From: JAVBKV01 sp031553885
Lineage (GTDB): Bacteria; Bacteroidota; Bacteroidia; Bacteroidales; Azobacteroidaceae
NCBI GenBank assembly: GCA_031553885.1
Contig: JAVBKV010000055.1
Location: 40,199-104,198 of the forward strand
Direction: 5' to 3'
Length of the DNA: 64,000 nt
Shown: positions 7,208 to 16,990 of the stretch, one piece after another
Layout of the letters: every line of letters starts with the position of its first letter
How positions within the stretch are numbered: the first letter of the stretch is position 1
The notes under the pieces: generated by a model
Seen by the model: the letters and a program-made list of their open reading frames with translations, nothing else
The model's database searches: none
Told to the model about the DNA's origin: nothing
Translations under genes and position numbers: made by a program

Positions 7208-9136
7208 ATGAAAGAATATGGATTCATAAAGGTCGCAGCTGCAATTCCTGAAGTCAGGGTTGCCGATTGCATGTATAACACCGGTCGAATCAAAGAATTG
7301 GTATTCCGGGCTGCCGAAGCAGGCGCTTCGATGGTTTGTTTTCCCGAACTTTCGGTGACCGGTTATACCTGTGGAGATCTGTTTTTTCAGGACACACTTT
7401 TAAAAGAAGCTGAAAATGCCACCAGGAAACTGCTGGAAGAAACCCGAAATACAGATATTATTTTTATGATCGGGACTCCGTTGAAATACCGGGACAAACT
7501 GTACAACACGGCTCTTGTCTGTAAGAACGGTTCCCTGCTGGGTATTGTTCCCAAAACCTGGTTACCCAATTCAGCCGAATTTTATGAAAAACGCTGGTTC
7601 GAAACCATTCCTTCCGACGATCCGGCCCTGGTCGATTATGCAGGAAGTACGGCTCCTTTGGGATGTAACCTGTTGTTCGGAAAAGATAATTTCTGTTTTG
7701 CCGTTGAAATTTGCGAAGACCTGTGGAGTCCGGTTCCACCAAGCAGTTACCATACCCTGGCCGGAGCAAAAATTATTTTCAATCTTTCGTCCAGCAATGA
7801 GCTGATCGGCAAGAACCAATACCGCCGGTCCTTAATCTGCCAACAGTCGGCCCGGAGCATTTGCGGATATGTATATGTATCTTCCGGCTGGGGAGAATCA
7901 ACTACCGATCTGGTATTTTCCGGAAATGCATCGATTGTTGAAAACGGAATCATGCTGGCTGAATCCCGGCGCTTTTTGCTTGAAGAACAATTGATTTTCA
8001 GTGAAATTGATGTCGATTGCCTGACCCGGGAACGTATGGTTAACCCCTCTTTCCAAACGGATGACGAAGGTTATGAAAAAATCGAATGCAGTATTTCCGG
8101 AAACGAAGGAGAAACCAGTCTTTCCCGGACCGTCAATCCGCTTCCTTTCATTCCGTCAGAAAAAGATTATGATGAAAGTTGCAGGGAAGTCTTTTCCATT
8201 CAGATAGGAGGACTGGCCAAACGATTGATTCATACACAAATTAAAAATATTCTCATCGGTGTTTCCGGCGGACTGGATTCAACCCTGGCTCTGCTGGTCT
8301 GTGTCAAAACATTCGACAAGCTGGGTCTTCCCCGGAAAAATATTCTCGGAATCACCATGCCCGGATTCGGAACAACCGGAAGGACATACAACAATGCCCT
8401 GAAACTGATGCAGGACCTCGGTATTTCCATCCGGGAAATTTCAATCAAGGATGCCTGTAACCAGCACTTTTCAGACATCGGACACGACCCTTCGGTCCAC
8501 GATGTGACGTATGAAAACACTCAGGCCCGGGAACGAACTCAGATCCTGATGGATGTAGCCAATCAGGTAAACGGTCTGGTCATTGGCACCGGCGATATGT
8601 CGGAACTGGCATTAGGCTGGGCTACTTACAACGGAGACCACATGTCGATGTACGGAGTTAACTCCGGAATTCCCAAGACGCTTGTCCGACACCTGGTCAA
8701 ATGGGTAGCAGAAACACAGGTGGACGAATCTGCCCGTTTTACTCTGTTGGATATCGTTGAAACGCCTGTCAGCCCGGAGCTGATTCCCTCCAAAAATAAT
8801 GAGCAAATCAGCCAGCAGACAGAAGCCATTGTCGGTCCTTACGAATTACATGACTTCTACCTGTATTATATGTTACGCTACGGTTTTTCTCCCGGAAAGA
8901 TCTTTTTCTTAGCGCAACATGCATTCCGGGGAACGTACGAGAAAAAAGAGATTTTAAAATGGATGGAAGTTTTTTTCCGTCGTTTCTTCTCCCAGCAATT
9001 CAAACGATCCTGTATGCCCGACGGACCTAAAGTCGGATCAGTCAATCTTTCTCCACGGGGGGATTGGCGCATGCCGAGCGATGCCTGTGCAACGGTCTGG
9101 CTACAGGAGGTCCGGGAATTGATGAAAAATGAATAA
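7208..9136 (+). CDS. nadE: Glutamine-dependent NAD+ synthetase
   Basis: 642 residues in two domains. Residues 1 to about 290 form a nitrilase-type glutaminase with catalytic Glu47 (FPELSVTGY), Lys (GIVPKTWLPN) and Cys (AVEICEDLWSP). Residues from about 330 form the NAD synthetase domain with the P-loop SGGLDSTLAL, GTGDMSELALGWATYNGDH and a C-terminal KRSCMPDGPKVGSV. It converts nicotinate adenine dinucleotide to NAD+ using ammonia from glutamine. Length and domain order match the long NadE type. ATG 7208 gives the expected N-terminus; it follows the NigD-like gene by 11 bases. Confidence 0.96.
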   Translation: MKEYGFIKVAAAIPEVRVADCMYNTGRIKELVFRAAEAGASMVCFPELSVTGYTCGDLFFQDTLLKEAENATRKLLEETRNTDIIFMIGTPLKYRDKLYNTALVCKNGSLLGIVPKTWLPNSAEFYEKRWFETIPSDDPALVDYAGSTAPLGCNLLFGKDNFCFAVEICEDLWSPVPPSSYHTLAGAKIIFNLSSSNELIGKNQYRRSLICQQSARSICGYVYVSSGWGESTTDLVFSGNASIVENGIMLAESRRFLLEEQLIFSEIDVDCLTRERMVNPSFQTDDEGYEKIECSISGNEGETSLSRTVNPLPFIPSEKDYDESCREVFSIQIGGLAKRLIHTQIKNILIGVSGGLDSTLALLVCVKTFDKLGLPRKNILGITMPGFGTTGRTYNNALKLMQDLGISIREISIKDACNQHFSDIGHDPSVHDVTYENTQARERTQILMDVANQVNGLVIGTGDMSELALGWATYNGDHMSMYGVNSGIPKTLVRHLVKWVAETQVDESARFTLLDIVETPVSPELIPSKNNEQISQQTEAIVGPYELHDFYLYYMLRYGFSPGKIFFLAQHAFRGTYEKKEILKWMEVFFRRFFSQQFKRSCMPDGPKVGSVNLSPRGDWRMPSDACATVWLQEVRELMKNE

Positions 9137-9204
9137 TGATCCTTTTTATTTTGTAAAAAATATTTAATTACAACGCATCTTTTGTTCTATCTGACAAGAA
9201 GCGT

Positions 9205-9212
9205 TAACTTTG
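9205..9212 (+). promoter_or_regulatory. -7 box before the coiled-coil membrane protein
   Basis: TAACTTTG matches TAnnTTTG and ends 23 bases before ATG 9236. It rules out the upstream in-frame start at 9182. Confidence 0.6.
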
Positions 9213-9235
9213 CAGGTCATTTCGAAACAGTGAAT

Positions 9236-10108
9236 ATGAAAAACAAACAAACGTTAGGAATAATCATTATTGCTGCACTCCTGATATTGGGAGCTGTCTT
9301 TTATATTATTCACCAGCGTAAACAAATGCAGGATATGGTGGAGTTATCCGAACTCAACAAAGAGGAGATGGAGGATCAATCCAACAGTCTTATCAATCAA
9401 TATCAGGAATACATGATTTCCATCAATAACGATTCCCTGATTGCTAAACTGGAAACCGAACAAGTAAAAGTTCAACGCCTGCAGGAAGAACTTCGTACCG
9501 TCAAATCGACCAATACGAAACGGATCAACGAACTGAAAAAAGAACTGGAAACATTGAGGCGGATTATGCGGGGCTATGTTCAGCAAATCGACTCGCTCAA
9601 CCGGTTGAACGAGCGGTTGACCAATGAAAACAAAGAAGTAAAAGGCCGGTTACGCCAGACTACCCAAACGCTTTCCGAAGTCTCCAAGGCCAAAGATCAA
9701 CTGCAGGAAACCGTTACCCTCGCCTCTAAGTTAGATGCAGGAAACATTGTTGTCAAAGGGATTACGGATAAAGGAAAACCAACGGAAAAGATCAGTAAAA
9801 TGAGCAAAATCGCTATCGATTTTGTCATCAATAAAAACATTACCGCTCCACCCGGAGAAAAAACAATCTACATTCGAATACAGAAGCCGGATGATGATGT
9901 TCTGATCAAAAGCCGCAGTGATGTTTTTCAGTACGAAAACCGCGAAATCAATTACTCCGCCAAGCGTGCCATCGATTATGGAGGAGAAGAATATCCTATG
10001 ACTATCTATTGGACTATCGAAGAATACCTTTCACCGGGTACTTATCGCGTCGATATTTTTGCCGACGGTAACCGGATCGGGAGTAAATCATTCAAACTAG
10101 AAAAATAA
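9236..10108 (+). CDS. Membrane-anchored coiled-coil protein, unknown function
   Basis: 290 residues. One N-terminal transmembrane helix (LGIIIIAALLILGAVFYII, about residues 7-25) is followed by a long charged heptad-rich stretch (about 30-165: LETEQVKVQRLQEELRTVK, INELKKELETLRR) that predicts a coiled coil. The last 120 residues look like a beta-sandwich (KIAIDFVINKNI, KTIYIRIQKPD, PMTIYWTIEEYLSPGTYRVD). With an N-in topology the coiled coil and sandwich would face the periplasm. Similar proteins are conserved hypothetical proteins in Bacteroidales; no function is recognised. It has its own promoter and stands apart from nadE. Confidence 0.7.
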   Translation: MKNKQTLGIIIIAALLILGAVFYIIHQRKQMQDMVELSELNKEEMEDQSNSLINQYQEYMISINNDSLIAKLETEQVKVQRLQEELRTVKSTNTKRINELKKELETLRRIMRGYVQQIDSLNRLNERLTNENKEVKGRLRQTTQTLSEVSKAKDQLQETVTLASKLDAGNIVVKGITDKGKPTEKISKMSKIAIDFVINKNITAPPGEKTIYIRIQKPDDDVLIKSRSDVFQYENREINYSAKRAIDYGGEEYPMTIYWTIEEYLSPGTYRVDIFADGNRIGSKSFKLEK

Positions 10109-10133
10109 AAACAAATTAAGAGTATTAGTGCTC

Positions 10134-10300
10134 CCTATCCTCCTCTGGAGGAGGCAGGGGGAGGAATTATAGTTTAGTAAAAATCCTGAATTAAATGATT
10201 TTTCCAATTAAATTCTTAGTTTATCATTTTTAATTCTTAATTCTTAACTCTTAGTTTTTAGCAAAATCCTCCCCCTACCCCCTCCAGAGGGGAATAGAGG
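10134..10300. repeat. Composite repeat: inverted pair of G-rich palindromic elements around an AT-rich core
   Basis: The left arm (about 10134-10165) contains CCTCTGGAGGAGGCAGGGGG. The right arm (about 10266-10300) is its near reverse complement (CTCCCCCTACCCCCTCCAGA). Each arm holds a small palindrome of CCTC...GAGG type. Between them lies an AT-rich stretch with the AATTCTTAATTCTTAA motif that also makes up the repeat at 209-276. A third G-rich copy lies inside the rsmF-like gene at 25469-25500. No coding potential; this fills the 225 bases between the coiled-coil gene and the TonB receptor. Confidence 0.75.
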
Positions 10301-10333
10301 ATGTTTATATTTTATAACTTTTAAAATTTTATT

Positions 10334-12373
10334 ATGAAACAAGAAAACTTTCAGAAAAAAAGGGCCTATCGTTTCCGGCGATTTGCCCGTAAAGCGTATG
10401 GTGCCTACAACAGTATGCACAAAGTCGTAAACATCGGAGTGTTATCCGGCTGCATGCTGACATTCGCTCATGCAACGGAAGTAACTGCCCAAAGCCAGCC
10501 TGCATCTGTACGGGACTCACTCCCCGATCAGGAACTGGAAGAGATTATTGTAACCGCTTCAAAAGCCGAGCTGACCCTGAACCAGGCTGCTCAACTGGTT
10601 ACGATCATCACCAAAGAAGAAATTGCGCAGCAGCCTGTTCAAAGTATCCAGGACCTGTTGAAAACAATCGCCGGGATCGATGTCCGGCAACGCGGTGCCA
10701 ACGGAGTACAATCCGATATTTCGGTACGAGGCGGCACTTTCGACCAGATCGCCATCCTGCTCAACGGAGCCAACCTGACTAACCCTCAAACCGGCCATTA
10801 CAGCTTCGACCTTCCTATCAATCTTTCCGACATTGAACGCATCGAAATTATTCAGGGCCCCAATTCTTTACTGTATGGAGCCAGCGCATTCTCAGGAGGG
10901 ATCAACATCATCACTCAAAAACATCCGAAAACAAAAGCCCGGTTCAACCTCGAAAGCGGTATGCATGAACTTTTCAAAGCTGAAGCTGGCGGTGCCTGGA
11001 TTCAACCGGATGCTACCCATCAATTATCGGCCGGATATAATTCTTCTTCCGGGTATATGGAAGATACCGATTACAAAATATTCAACTCACTATGGCAAAG
11101 TCACTTTCAAACCGAGCAATCCAATGTCGACCTGCAAGCCGGATTCAACAGTAAGGCCTACGGAGCGGGAACTTTTTATTCTGCGGCCTACCCCAATCAA
11201 TTTGATGAAACCAGGTCCCTCTTCGCTTCTGTCCGCGGTGAAACCGGAAAAACACTGAAATTCATACCTCAATTGTACTGGAACCGGCACTGGGACGACT
11301 TCCAGCTTTACCGTGACGGTACTCCGGACATCCCTTCGTGGTACAAAGGGACCAACCATCACCGGAGCGATGTGTATGGTTTCAACCTAAACATGCAATA
11401 CCACTGGAAACCCGGGATCACCAATTTCGGGGGAGAATTCCGCAACGAAGGTATTCTGAGCAGCGTACTGGGAAAGCCCTTGGACGAACCGGACGGATAT
11501 TATACCCGGTCGGACAACCGCAGCAACATCAGCTACTTTTTATCCCATACTTTTCTGTGGAGAAATATCACCCTGGGGCTGGGTATATTGGCCAACGACA
11601 ATACATCTGTCAGGGAAGACTACGGCTTTTATCCCAATATAAATGCTTCCTACCGACCTTATGACCACCTGAAGTTTTTTGCTTCCTGGAACAATGCCAT
11701 GCGTATGCCGACCTTCACCGATCTTTATTATGAAGACCCGGTACAAAAAGGAAATCCGGACTTATTATCGGAAAAATCATCGTCATACGAATTGGGAGTC
11801 AACATCCAATATCCGTTGCTTTCCTTTTACCTGACCGGTTTCTATATGCAGGGAGAGGATATCATCGACTGGGTCAAAGAGAAAGATTCCGAAGGCAAAT
11901 TCGAAGCCCGTAACCTTTCGACACTGGACAAACGGGGATTTGAAACCGGATTGGATATTAATTTGGAAAAAATCAGTTCCCATTTGCAAAATACGAATCT
12001 GAACATAGGTTACATGTACCTGGATCAGACACAGGATGCAGGAAACCTGATTTCCAACTACGCCCTCGATTACCTGAAACATAAATTCACGGCAGGGCTC
12101 AAACATCCGATTTACAAAGGAATCTCTGCCAACTGGCAATTCCGGTGGCAGGAACGGATGGGATCCTATACGAAATACGAAGACCTGAAAAAATCGTCGG
12201 AAGTCGAATACCCCGCTTATTCGCTCCTGGACCTGAAAATCAACTGGGAATTAAACGGTTTCAACATTTACCTGAATGCCAACAATCTGTTCAATAAGTC
12301 TTACTACGACCTGGGCAATATTCCTCAGCCCGGTTTCTGGCTGAGCGGTGGCCTTAATTATACAATCCGGTAA
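10334..12373 (+). CDS. TonB-dependent outer-membrane receptor
   Basis: 679 residues. The extended basic N-terminus (RFRRFARKAYGAYNSMHKVV) before the hydrophobic signal segment is typical of a group of Bacteroidota TonB receptors. A TonB-box-like EEIIVTASK is followed by the plug domain (PVQSIQDLLKTIAGIDVRQRG, ISVRGGTFDQIAILLNGA, IERIEIIQGPNSLLYG, GGINIIT) and a beta-barrel that ends with an aromatic C-terminal strand. It imports a scarce ligand across the outer membrane using TonB energy. No SusD partner, riboswitch or metal gene is nearby, so the ligand (siderophore, cobalamin or another) is not determined. Confidence 0.9.
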   Translation: MKQENFQKKRAYRFRRFARKAYGAYNSMHKVVNIGVLSGCMLTFAHATEVTAQSQPASVRDSLPDQELEEIIVTASKAELTLNQAAQLVTIITKEEIAQQPVQSIQDLLKTIAGIDVRQRGANGVQSDISVRGGTFDQIAILLNGANLTNPQTGHYSFDLPINLSDIERIEIIQGPNSLLYGASAFSGGINIITQKHPKTKARFNLESGMHELFKAEAGGAWIQPDATHQLSAGYNSSSGYMEDTDYKIFNSLWQSHFQTEQSNVDLQAGFNSKAYGAGTFYSAAYPNQFDETRSLFASVRGETGKTLKFIPQLYWNRHWDDFQLYRDGTPDIPSWYKGTNHHRSDVYGFNLNMQYHWKPGITNFGGEFRNEGILSSVLGKPLDEPDGYYTRSDNRSNISYFLSHTFLWRNITLGLGILANDNTSVREDYGFYPNINASYRPYDHLKFFASWNNAMRMPTFTDLYYEDPVQKGNPDLLSEKSSSYELGVNIQYPLLSFYLTGFYMQGEDIIDWVKEKDSEGKFEARNLSTLDKRGFETGLDINLEKISSHLQNTNLNIGYMYLDQTQDAGNLISNYALDYLKHKFTAGLKHPIYKGISANWQFRWQERMGSYTKYEDLKKSSEVEYPAYSLLDLKINWELNGFNIYLNANNLFNKSYYDLGNIPQPGFWLSGGLNYTIR

Positions 12374-12400
12374 CTTCCGGTTAATAGAATTTATCAATTA

Positions 12401-12448
12401 AAAACAGGCACACAATGGATAAAATTACTACCTTTGTGCCTGTTTTTT
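12401..12448 (+). terminator. Terminator of the TonB receptor gene
   Basis: AAACAGGCACA (12402-12412) pairs with TGTGCCTGTTT (12435-12445), followed by further T. The right arm and loop contain a TACCTTTG promoter box (12429-12436). Confidence 0.8.
12429..12436 (+). promoter_or_regulatory. Candidate -7 box for ileS inside the terminator loop
   Basis: TACCTTTG matches TAnnTTTG 50 bases before the ileS ATG. No clear -33 box is seen. Its position in the terminator hairpin means the two signals share the same DNA. Confidence 0.5.
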
Positions 12449-12485
12449 CAATTCTAACAATTTACTAAGTAGAATATTACGATAT

Positions 12486-15400
12486 ATGAGCAAGAAATTC
12501 GCCGAATATGGACGGTTTGACCTTTCGGAGGTAAACAAAGAAATACTTAAACGCTGGGATGAAGGAGATGTATTCCGCAAAAGCCTTAAAATAAGGGAAA
12601 ATGCCCCCTCTTTTGTGTTTTACGAAGGCCCTCCTTCCGCCAACGGTATGCCTGGTATTCACCACGTAATCGCCCGTTCGATCAAGGATATCTTTTGTCG
12701 TTATAAAACGATGAAAGGGTATCAGGTGCAACGTAAAGCGGGTTGGGACACCCACGGTTTACCCGTAGAATTAGGTGTGGAAAAATCCCTGGGAATAACC
12801 AAGGAAGATATCGGTAAGAAAATCTCCATAGCCGAATACAACGCCGCCTGCCGGAAAGATGTCATGAAATTCACCAAAGAATGGGAAGACCTAACCCGGC
12901 AGATGGGCTACTGGGTCGATATGGACGATCCGTATATCACTTATGACAACCGTTACATAGAAACCCTTTGGTGGCTGCTCAAAGAACTTTACAAGAAGAA
13001 CCTGTTATACAAAGGATACACCATCCAGCCATATTCTCCTGCAGCTGGTACGGGGTTAAGTACGCACGAACTGAACCAGCCGGGTTGTTACCGGGATGTC
13101 AAAGATACGACCTGTACTGCCCAATTTAAAATATTTAATCCGAAACCGGAAATGGCAGCGTTCGGAGAAGCCTTTTTCCTGGCCTGGACCACCACACCCT
13201 GGACATTGCCTTCTAATACGGCGCTCTGTGTGGGACCGAATATCGACTATGTGGCTGTGCAATCCTACAATCCGTACACCGGAAAACCGATGACAGCAGT
13301 CATGGCCAAGGATCTTGTATTCACTTATTTCAACGAAAAGGCCGTCGAACTGAACCTGGAAGATTACAATCCCGGCGACAAGCTGATTCCTTTCAAGATC
13401 GTAGCTTGCTGGAAAGGATCCGAACTGGCCGGAATGAAATACGAGCAACTGATTCCCTGGGTCAATCCGGGAGAAGGAGCCTTCCGTGTCATTACCGGAG
13501 ATTTTGTTACGACCGAGGAAGGAACAACAGGTATCGTACACATTGCTCCGACTTTCGGTGCGGACGACGACCGCGTTGCCAAAGCCAACGGAGTTCCTCC
13601 CCTGATGCTGATCGATAAAGATGGCAACCGTCGTCCGATGGTCGATCTGACGGGGAAATTTTTCAATGTAAACGACCTCGATGCCGGTTTCCTGAAAGAA
13701 TCGGTCAATGTGTCTTTATACAACGAATACGCCGGACGTTACGTCAAAAACGCTTACGATAATAACCTGACGGAAAACGACCCCACCCTGGATGTGGATC
13801 TCTGCGTAATGCTGAAACAGCAAAACAGGGCTTTCAGGATCGAAAAACATGTCCACTCGTATCCGCATTGCTGGCGGACAGACAAGCCGGTACTTTACTA
13901 CCCGCTCGATAGCTGGTTTATCCGCACCACTGCCTGCCGCGAACGGATGATTGAACTCAACAACACTATCAACTGGAAACCGCAGTCGACCGGAACCGGA
14001 CGTTTCGGAATGTGGCTGGAAAACCTGCAGGACTGGAACCTCAGCCGCAGCCGTTACTGGGGAACTCCCCTGCCAATCTGGCGGACGGAAGACGGAACAG
14101 AAGAAAAATGCATCGGTTCAGTCGCCGAATTAATGACGGAAATCGAGCAGGCCATAAAAGCAGGCGTGATGAAGGAAAATCCCTTCAAAAACTTTCAACC
14201 GGGTGTTTATTCCGCAGAAAATTATGCAGTTGAAAACATCGACCTGCACCGTCCTTTTGTCGACGAGATTATCCTGATTTCAGATTCCGGTAAACCGATG
14301 AAACGGGAATTGGACCTGATTGATGTCTGGTTCGACTCAGGAGCCATGCCTTACGCCCAGATCCATTATCCGTTCGAAAACAAGGAATCGTTTGACCGGG
14401 GAGACGTTTTTCCTGCTGATTTTATTGCGGAAGGTGTGGACCAGACCCGTGGATGGTTCTTTACCCTTCACGCCATTTCAACGATGGTCTTCGACAATGT
14501 TTCGTTCAAAGCAGTTGTCTCCAACGGATTAGTATTAGATAAAAACGGAAATAAGATGTCCAAACGATTGGGCAATGCTGTCGATCCCTTCGAAACAATC
14601 CGTCAGTACGGATCAGATCCGTTGCGCTGGTATATGATTACCAATGCATCTCCCTGGGACAACCTCAAATTCGATATCGAAGGCATCGAGGAAGCCCGCC
14701 GGAAATTTTTCGGAACGTTGTACAACACCTATTCATTCTTCGCCTTGTATGCCAATGTCGATGGTTTTGAATACAAGGAAGAAGAAGTGCCTTTCGAAGA
14801 ACGACCGGAAATCGACCGCTGGATCCTGTCTTTGCTGAACTCGCTGGTCCGGGAGGTCGACGAATATTATACGACCTATGAACCGACCCGTGCCGGACGT
14901 GCTATCAATGACTTCGTCAACGATAACCTGAGCAACTGGTACGTACGTCTCAACCGCAAACGTTTCTGGGGTGGCGCCATGGATACGGACAAATTATCGG
15001 CTTACCAGACCCTGTACACCTGCCTGGAAACCGTAGCCAAGTTAATGGCCCCGATCGCTCCTTTTTATGCCGACAAACTGTTTGGCGACCTGATCGCAGC
15101 CACCGGAAGGGAAAAGGTAGAATCCGTACACCTGTCCGATTTCCCGGTTTGTTGTGAAGAACGGATCGACAAAAACCTGGAAGAACGAATGCAGATTGCA
15201 CAAAGTATTTCGTCCATGGTGCTGGCATTGCGTAGAAAAGTCAACATCAAAGTACGGCAGCCACTTTCTTCGATCATGGTGCCCGTACTGGATCCCAGCC
15301 AAAGAGAAGCAATAGAAGCCGTTCAAAGCCTGATTCTGGGAGAAGTGAATATCAAAGAGATCCGGTATGTGGATAATGCAACCGGAATTCTGGTCAAAAA

Positions 15401-15914
15401 AATCAAGCCAGATTTCAAAAAACTGGGCCCGCGTTACGGTAAAATAATGAAAGGCCTGGCTGCTGTTATCGCCGGTCTTTCCCAGGAAGACATTGCCCGC
15501 CTGGAGCAACACGGAAACATTCAAATTCCGGTAAACGATCAAATGGCCGAAGTTACACTGGACGACGTGGAAATCATTTCCGAAGACATTCCCGGATGGC
15601 TGGTAGCCAATGAAGGCCGCTTAACAGTGGCCCTGGACGTAACGATCACCGAAGAGCTCCGTAAGGAAGGAATCGCCCGCGAACTGGTGAACCGGATACA
15701 AAACATCCGGAAGTCGAACGGTTATGAAATCACAGATAAAATACGGGTAACCCTTCAATCAGATGAGCGTATCAATGAAGCCGTTAGCGAATTTAAAGAA
15801 TATATTGCGAACCAAGTCCTGGCCAATGACGTTATATTAAATCACCTGACGGAAGGGATCGAACTGGATCTGGACGAATTTAAACTGTGGGTGAAAGTCG
15901 AAAAAGACGTATAA
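12486..15914 (+). CDS. ileS: Isoleucyl-tRNA synthetase
   Basis: 1142 residues; charges tRNA-Ile in the cytoplasm. The class I HIGH motif is present as GIHH (residues 57-60) within YEGPPSANGMPGIHHVIARS, and KMSKR begins at residue 690 before LGNAVDPFETI. The CP1 editing domain (TTPWTLPSNTALCVGP, EGTTGIVHIAPTFGADD) and the anticodon domain (ISSMVLALRRKVNIKVRQPLS) are visible. The length and the GIHH form match the longer, eukaryote-like IleRS group, which is known to include mupirocin-insensitive enzymes; insensitivity here is only an inference. Confidence 0.97.
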   Translation: MSKKFAEYGRFDLSEVNKEILKRWDEGDVFRKSLKIRENAPSFVFYEGPPSANGMPGIHHVIARSIKDIFCRYKTMKGYQVQRKAGWDTHGLPVELGVEKSLGITKEDIGKKISIAEYNAACRKDVMKFTKEWEDLTRQMGYWVDMDDPYITYDNRYIETLWWLLKELYKKNLLYKGYTIQPYSPAAGTGLSTHELNQPGCYRDVKDTTCTAQFKIFNPKPEMAAFGEAFFLAWTTTPWTLPSNTALCVGPNIDYVAVQSYNPYTGKPMTAVMAKDLVFTYFNEKAVELNLEDYNPGDKLIPFKIVACWKGSELAGMKYEQLIPWVNPGEGAFRVITGDFVTTEEGTTGIVHIAPTFGADDDRVAKANGVPPLMLIDKDGNRRPMVDLTGKFFNVNDLDAGFLKESVNVSLYNEYAGRYVKNAYDNNLTENDPTLDVDLCVMLKQQNRAFRIEKHVHSYPHCWRTDKPVLYYPLDSWFIRTTACRERMIELNNTINWKPQSTGTGRFGMWLENLQDWNLSRSRYWGTPLPIWRTEDGTEEKCIGSVAELMTEIEQAIKAGVMKENPFKNFQPGVYSAENYAVENIDLHRPFVDEIILISDSGKPMKRELDLIDVWFDSGAMPYAQIHYPFENKESFDRGDVFPADFIAEGVDQTRGWFFTLHAISTMVFDNVSFKAVVSNGLVLDKNGNKMSKRLGNAVDPFETIRQYGSDPLRWYMITNASPWDNLKFDIEGIEEARRKFFGTLYNTYSFFALYANVDGFEYKEEEVPFEERPEIDRWILSLLNSLVREVDEYYTTYEPTRAGRAINDFVNDNLSNWYVRLNRKRFWGGAMDTDKLSAYQTLYTCLETVAKLMAPIAPFYADKLFGDLIAATGREKVESVHLSDFPVCCEERIDKNLEERMQIAQSISSMVLALRRKVNIKVRQPLSSIMVPVLDPSQREAIEAVQSLILGEVNIKEIRYVDNATGILVKKIKPDFKKLGPRYGKIMKGLAAVIAGLSQEDIARLEQHGNIQIPVNDQMAEVTLDDVEIISEDIPGWLVANEGRLTVALDVTITEELRKEGIARELVNRIQNIRKSNGYEITDKIRVTLQSDERINEAVSEFKEYIANQVLANDVILNHLTEGIELDLDEFKLWVKVEKDV

Positions 15915-15985
15915 TATTTGTTTTTTCGATTAATAATATTACTTTTGAATATTGTAAGTGGAAATAACATTAAAACGAGAAAGCC

Positions 15986-16363
15986 ATGAACGAAAAGACG
16001 AAATACTCGGATGCTGAATTGGAAGAATTCCGCGCCATTATATTGGAAAAGCTCGATGCTGCCCGAAAAGATTATGATTTGTTGAAAGCAACGTTGATGA
16101 ATTCCGATGGAAATGATGTAACAGACACCTCTCCTACTTTCAAGGTACTGGAAGAAGGTGCTGCTACCTTATCCAAAGAAGAAGCCGGCCGTTTGGCTCA
16201 ACGTCAGATGAAATTCATTCAAAGTCTGCAAGCGGCACTGGTACGTATTGAAAATAAAACTTACGGTGTTTGCCGGGAAACAGGCAAGCTGATCCCGAAA
16301 GAAAGACTGCGCGCGGTACCTCATGCAACCTTGAGTATTGAAGCTAAAATGGGCCAAAAATAA
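15986..16363 (+). CDS. DksA/TraR-family protein lacking zinc cysteines
   Basis: 125 residues. A helical hairpin N-terminal part (SDAELEEFRAIILEKLDAARKDYDLLKATL) is followed by the DksA-like C-terminal block TYGVCRETGKLIPKERLRAVPHATL. A canonical member has four zinc cysteines; here only one Cys remains, as in other Bacteroidota members. DksA-type proteins act in the RNA polymerase secondary channel and modulate transcription with ppGpp; whether this one does is inferred from fold only. It lies between ileS and lspA, and its stop abuts the lspA start (TAAATG). Confidence 0.85.
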   Translation: MNEKTKYSDAELEEFRAIILEKLDAARKDYDLLKATLMNSDGNDVTDTSPTFKVLEEGAATLSKEEAGRLAQRQMKFIQSLQAALVRIENKTYGVCRETGKLIPKERLRAVPHATLSIEAKMGQK

Positions 16364-16990
16364 ATGAGATTTTCAAAAGGTTTCTGGACGATTGCTGTTA
16401 TTCTGATCATTTTGTTGGCGGACCAGGTGCTTAAAATCTGGATTAAAACTCACATGACGTTGTACGAAGATATACGCATCACGGATTGGTTTATCATCCG
16501 TTTTGTCGAAAACAACGGAATGGCTATGGGTATCGAAGTCATGGGAAAACTCTTTCTATCCGTTTTCCGTATCATTGCATCAGTAGCCATTGTATATTAC
16601 CTCTTCCGTTTAGTCAAAAGAGGATTTTCCATGGGCTATATCATTTGTATAGCCATGATCTTTGCCGGCGCCATCGGTAACATCATCGACTCTATTTTCT
16701 ACGGTGTGGTTTTCAGTGAAAGCACTCCGGTTCAGGTGGCATCATTTCTCCCTCCCGAAGGCGGATACGGTACCTGGTTACACGGAAAAGTCGTAGACAT
16801 GTTCTACTTCCCTCTGATTGAGACGACCTGGCCATCCTGGGTTCCTCATTTCGGCGGACAGGAATTCACTTTCTTCCGCTACATTTTCAATCTGGCAGAC
16901 GCATCCATCAGTGTAGGAATTGCTATTCTGCTGTTGTTTTACAGGAAAACTTTTTCACTCAGCTTTGAAAAAAAGGAAGTTGAAGCTTAA
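16364..16990 (+). CDS. lspA: Lipoprotein signal peptidase (signal peptidase II)
   Basis: 208 residues with four predicted membrane helices. Family blocks are clear: ADQVLKIWIK near the start, VENNGMAMGI, GAIGNIIDSIFYGVV with one catalytic Asp, VVDMFYFPL, and FNLADASISVG with the second catalytic Asp. It removes signal peptides from diacylated prolipoproteins in the inner membrane, and so serves the many lipoproteins in this window. It is longer than the enterobacterial enzyme because of an insertion (about residues 119-160), common in Bacteroidota. It overlaps the next gene. Confidence 0.96.
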   Translation: MRFSKGFWTIAVILIILLADQVLKIWIKTHMTLYEDIRITDWFIIRFVENNGMAMGIEVMGKLFLSVFRIIASVAIVYYLFRLVKRGFSMGYIICIAMIFAGAIGNIIDSIFYGVVFSESTPVQVASFLPPEGGYGTWLHGKVVDMFYFPLIETTWPSWVPHFGGQEFTFFRYIFNLADASISVGIAILLLFYRKTFSLSFEKKEVEA

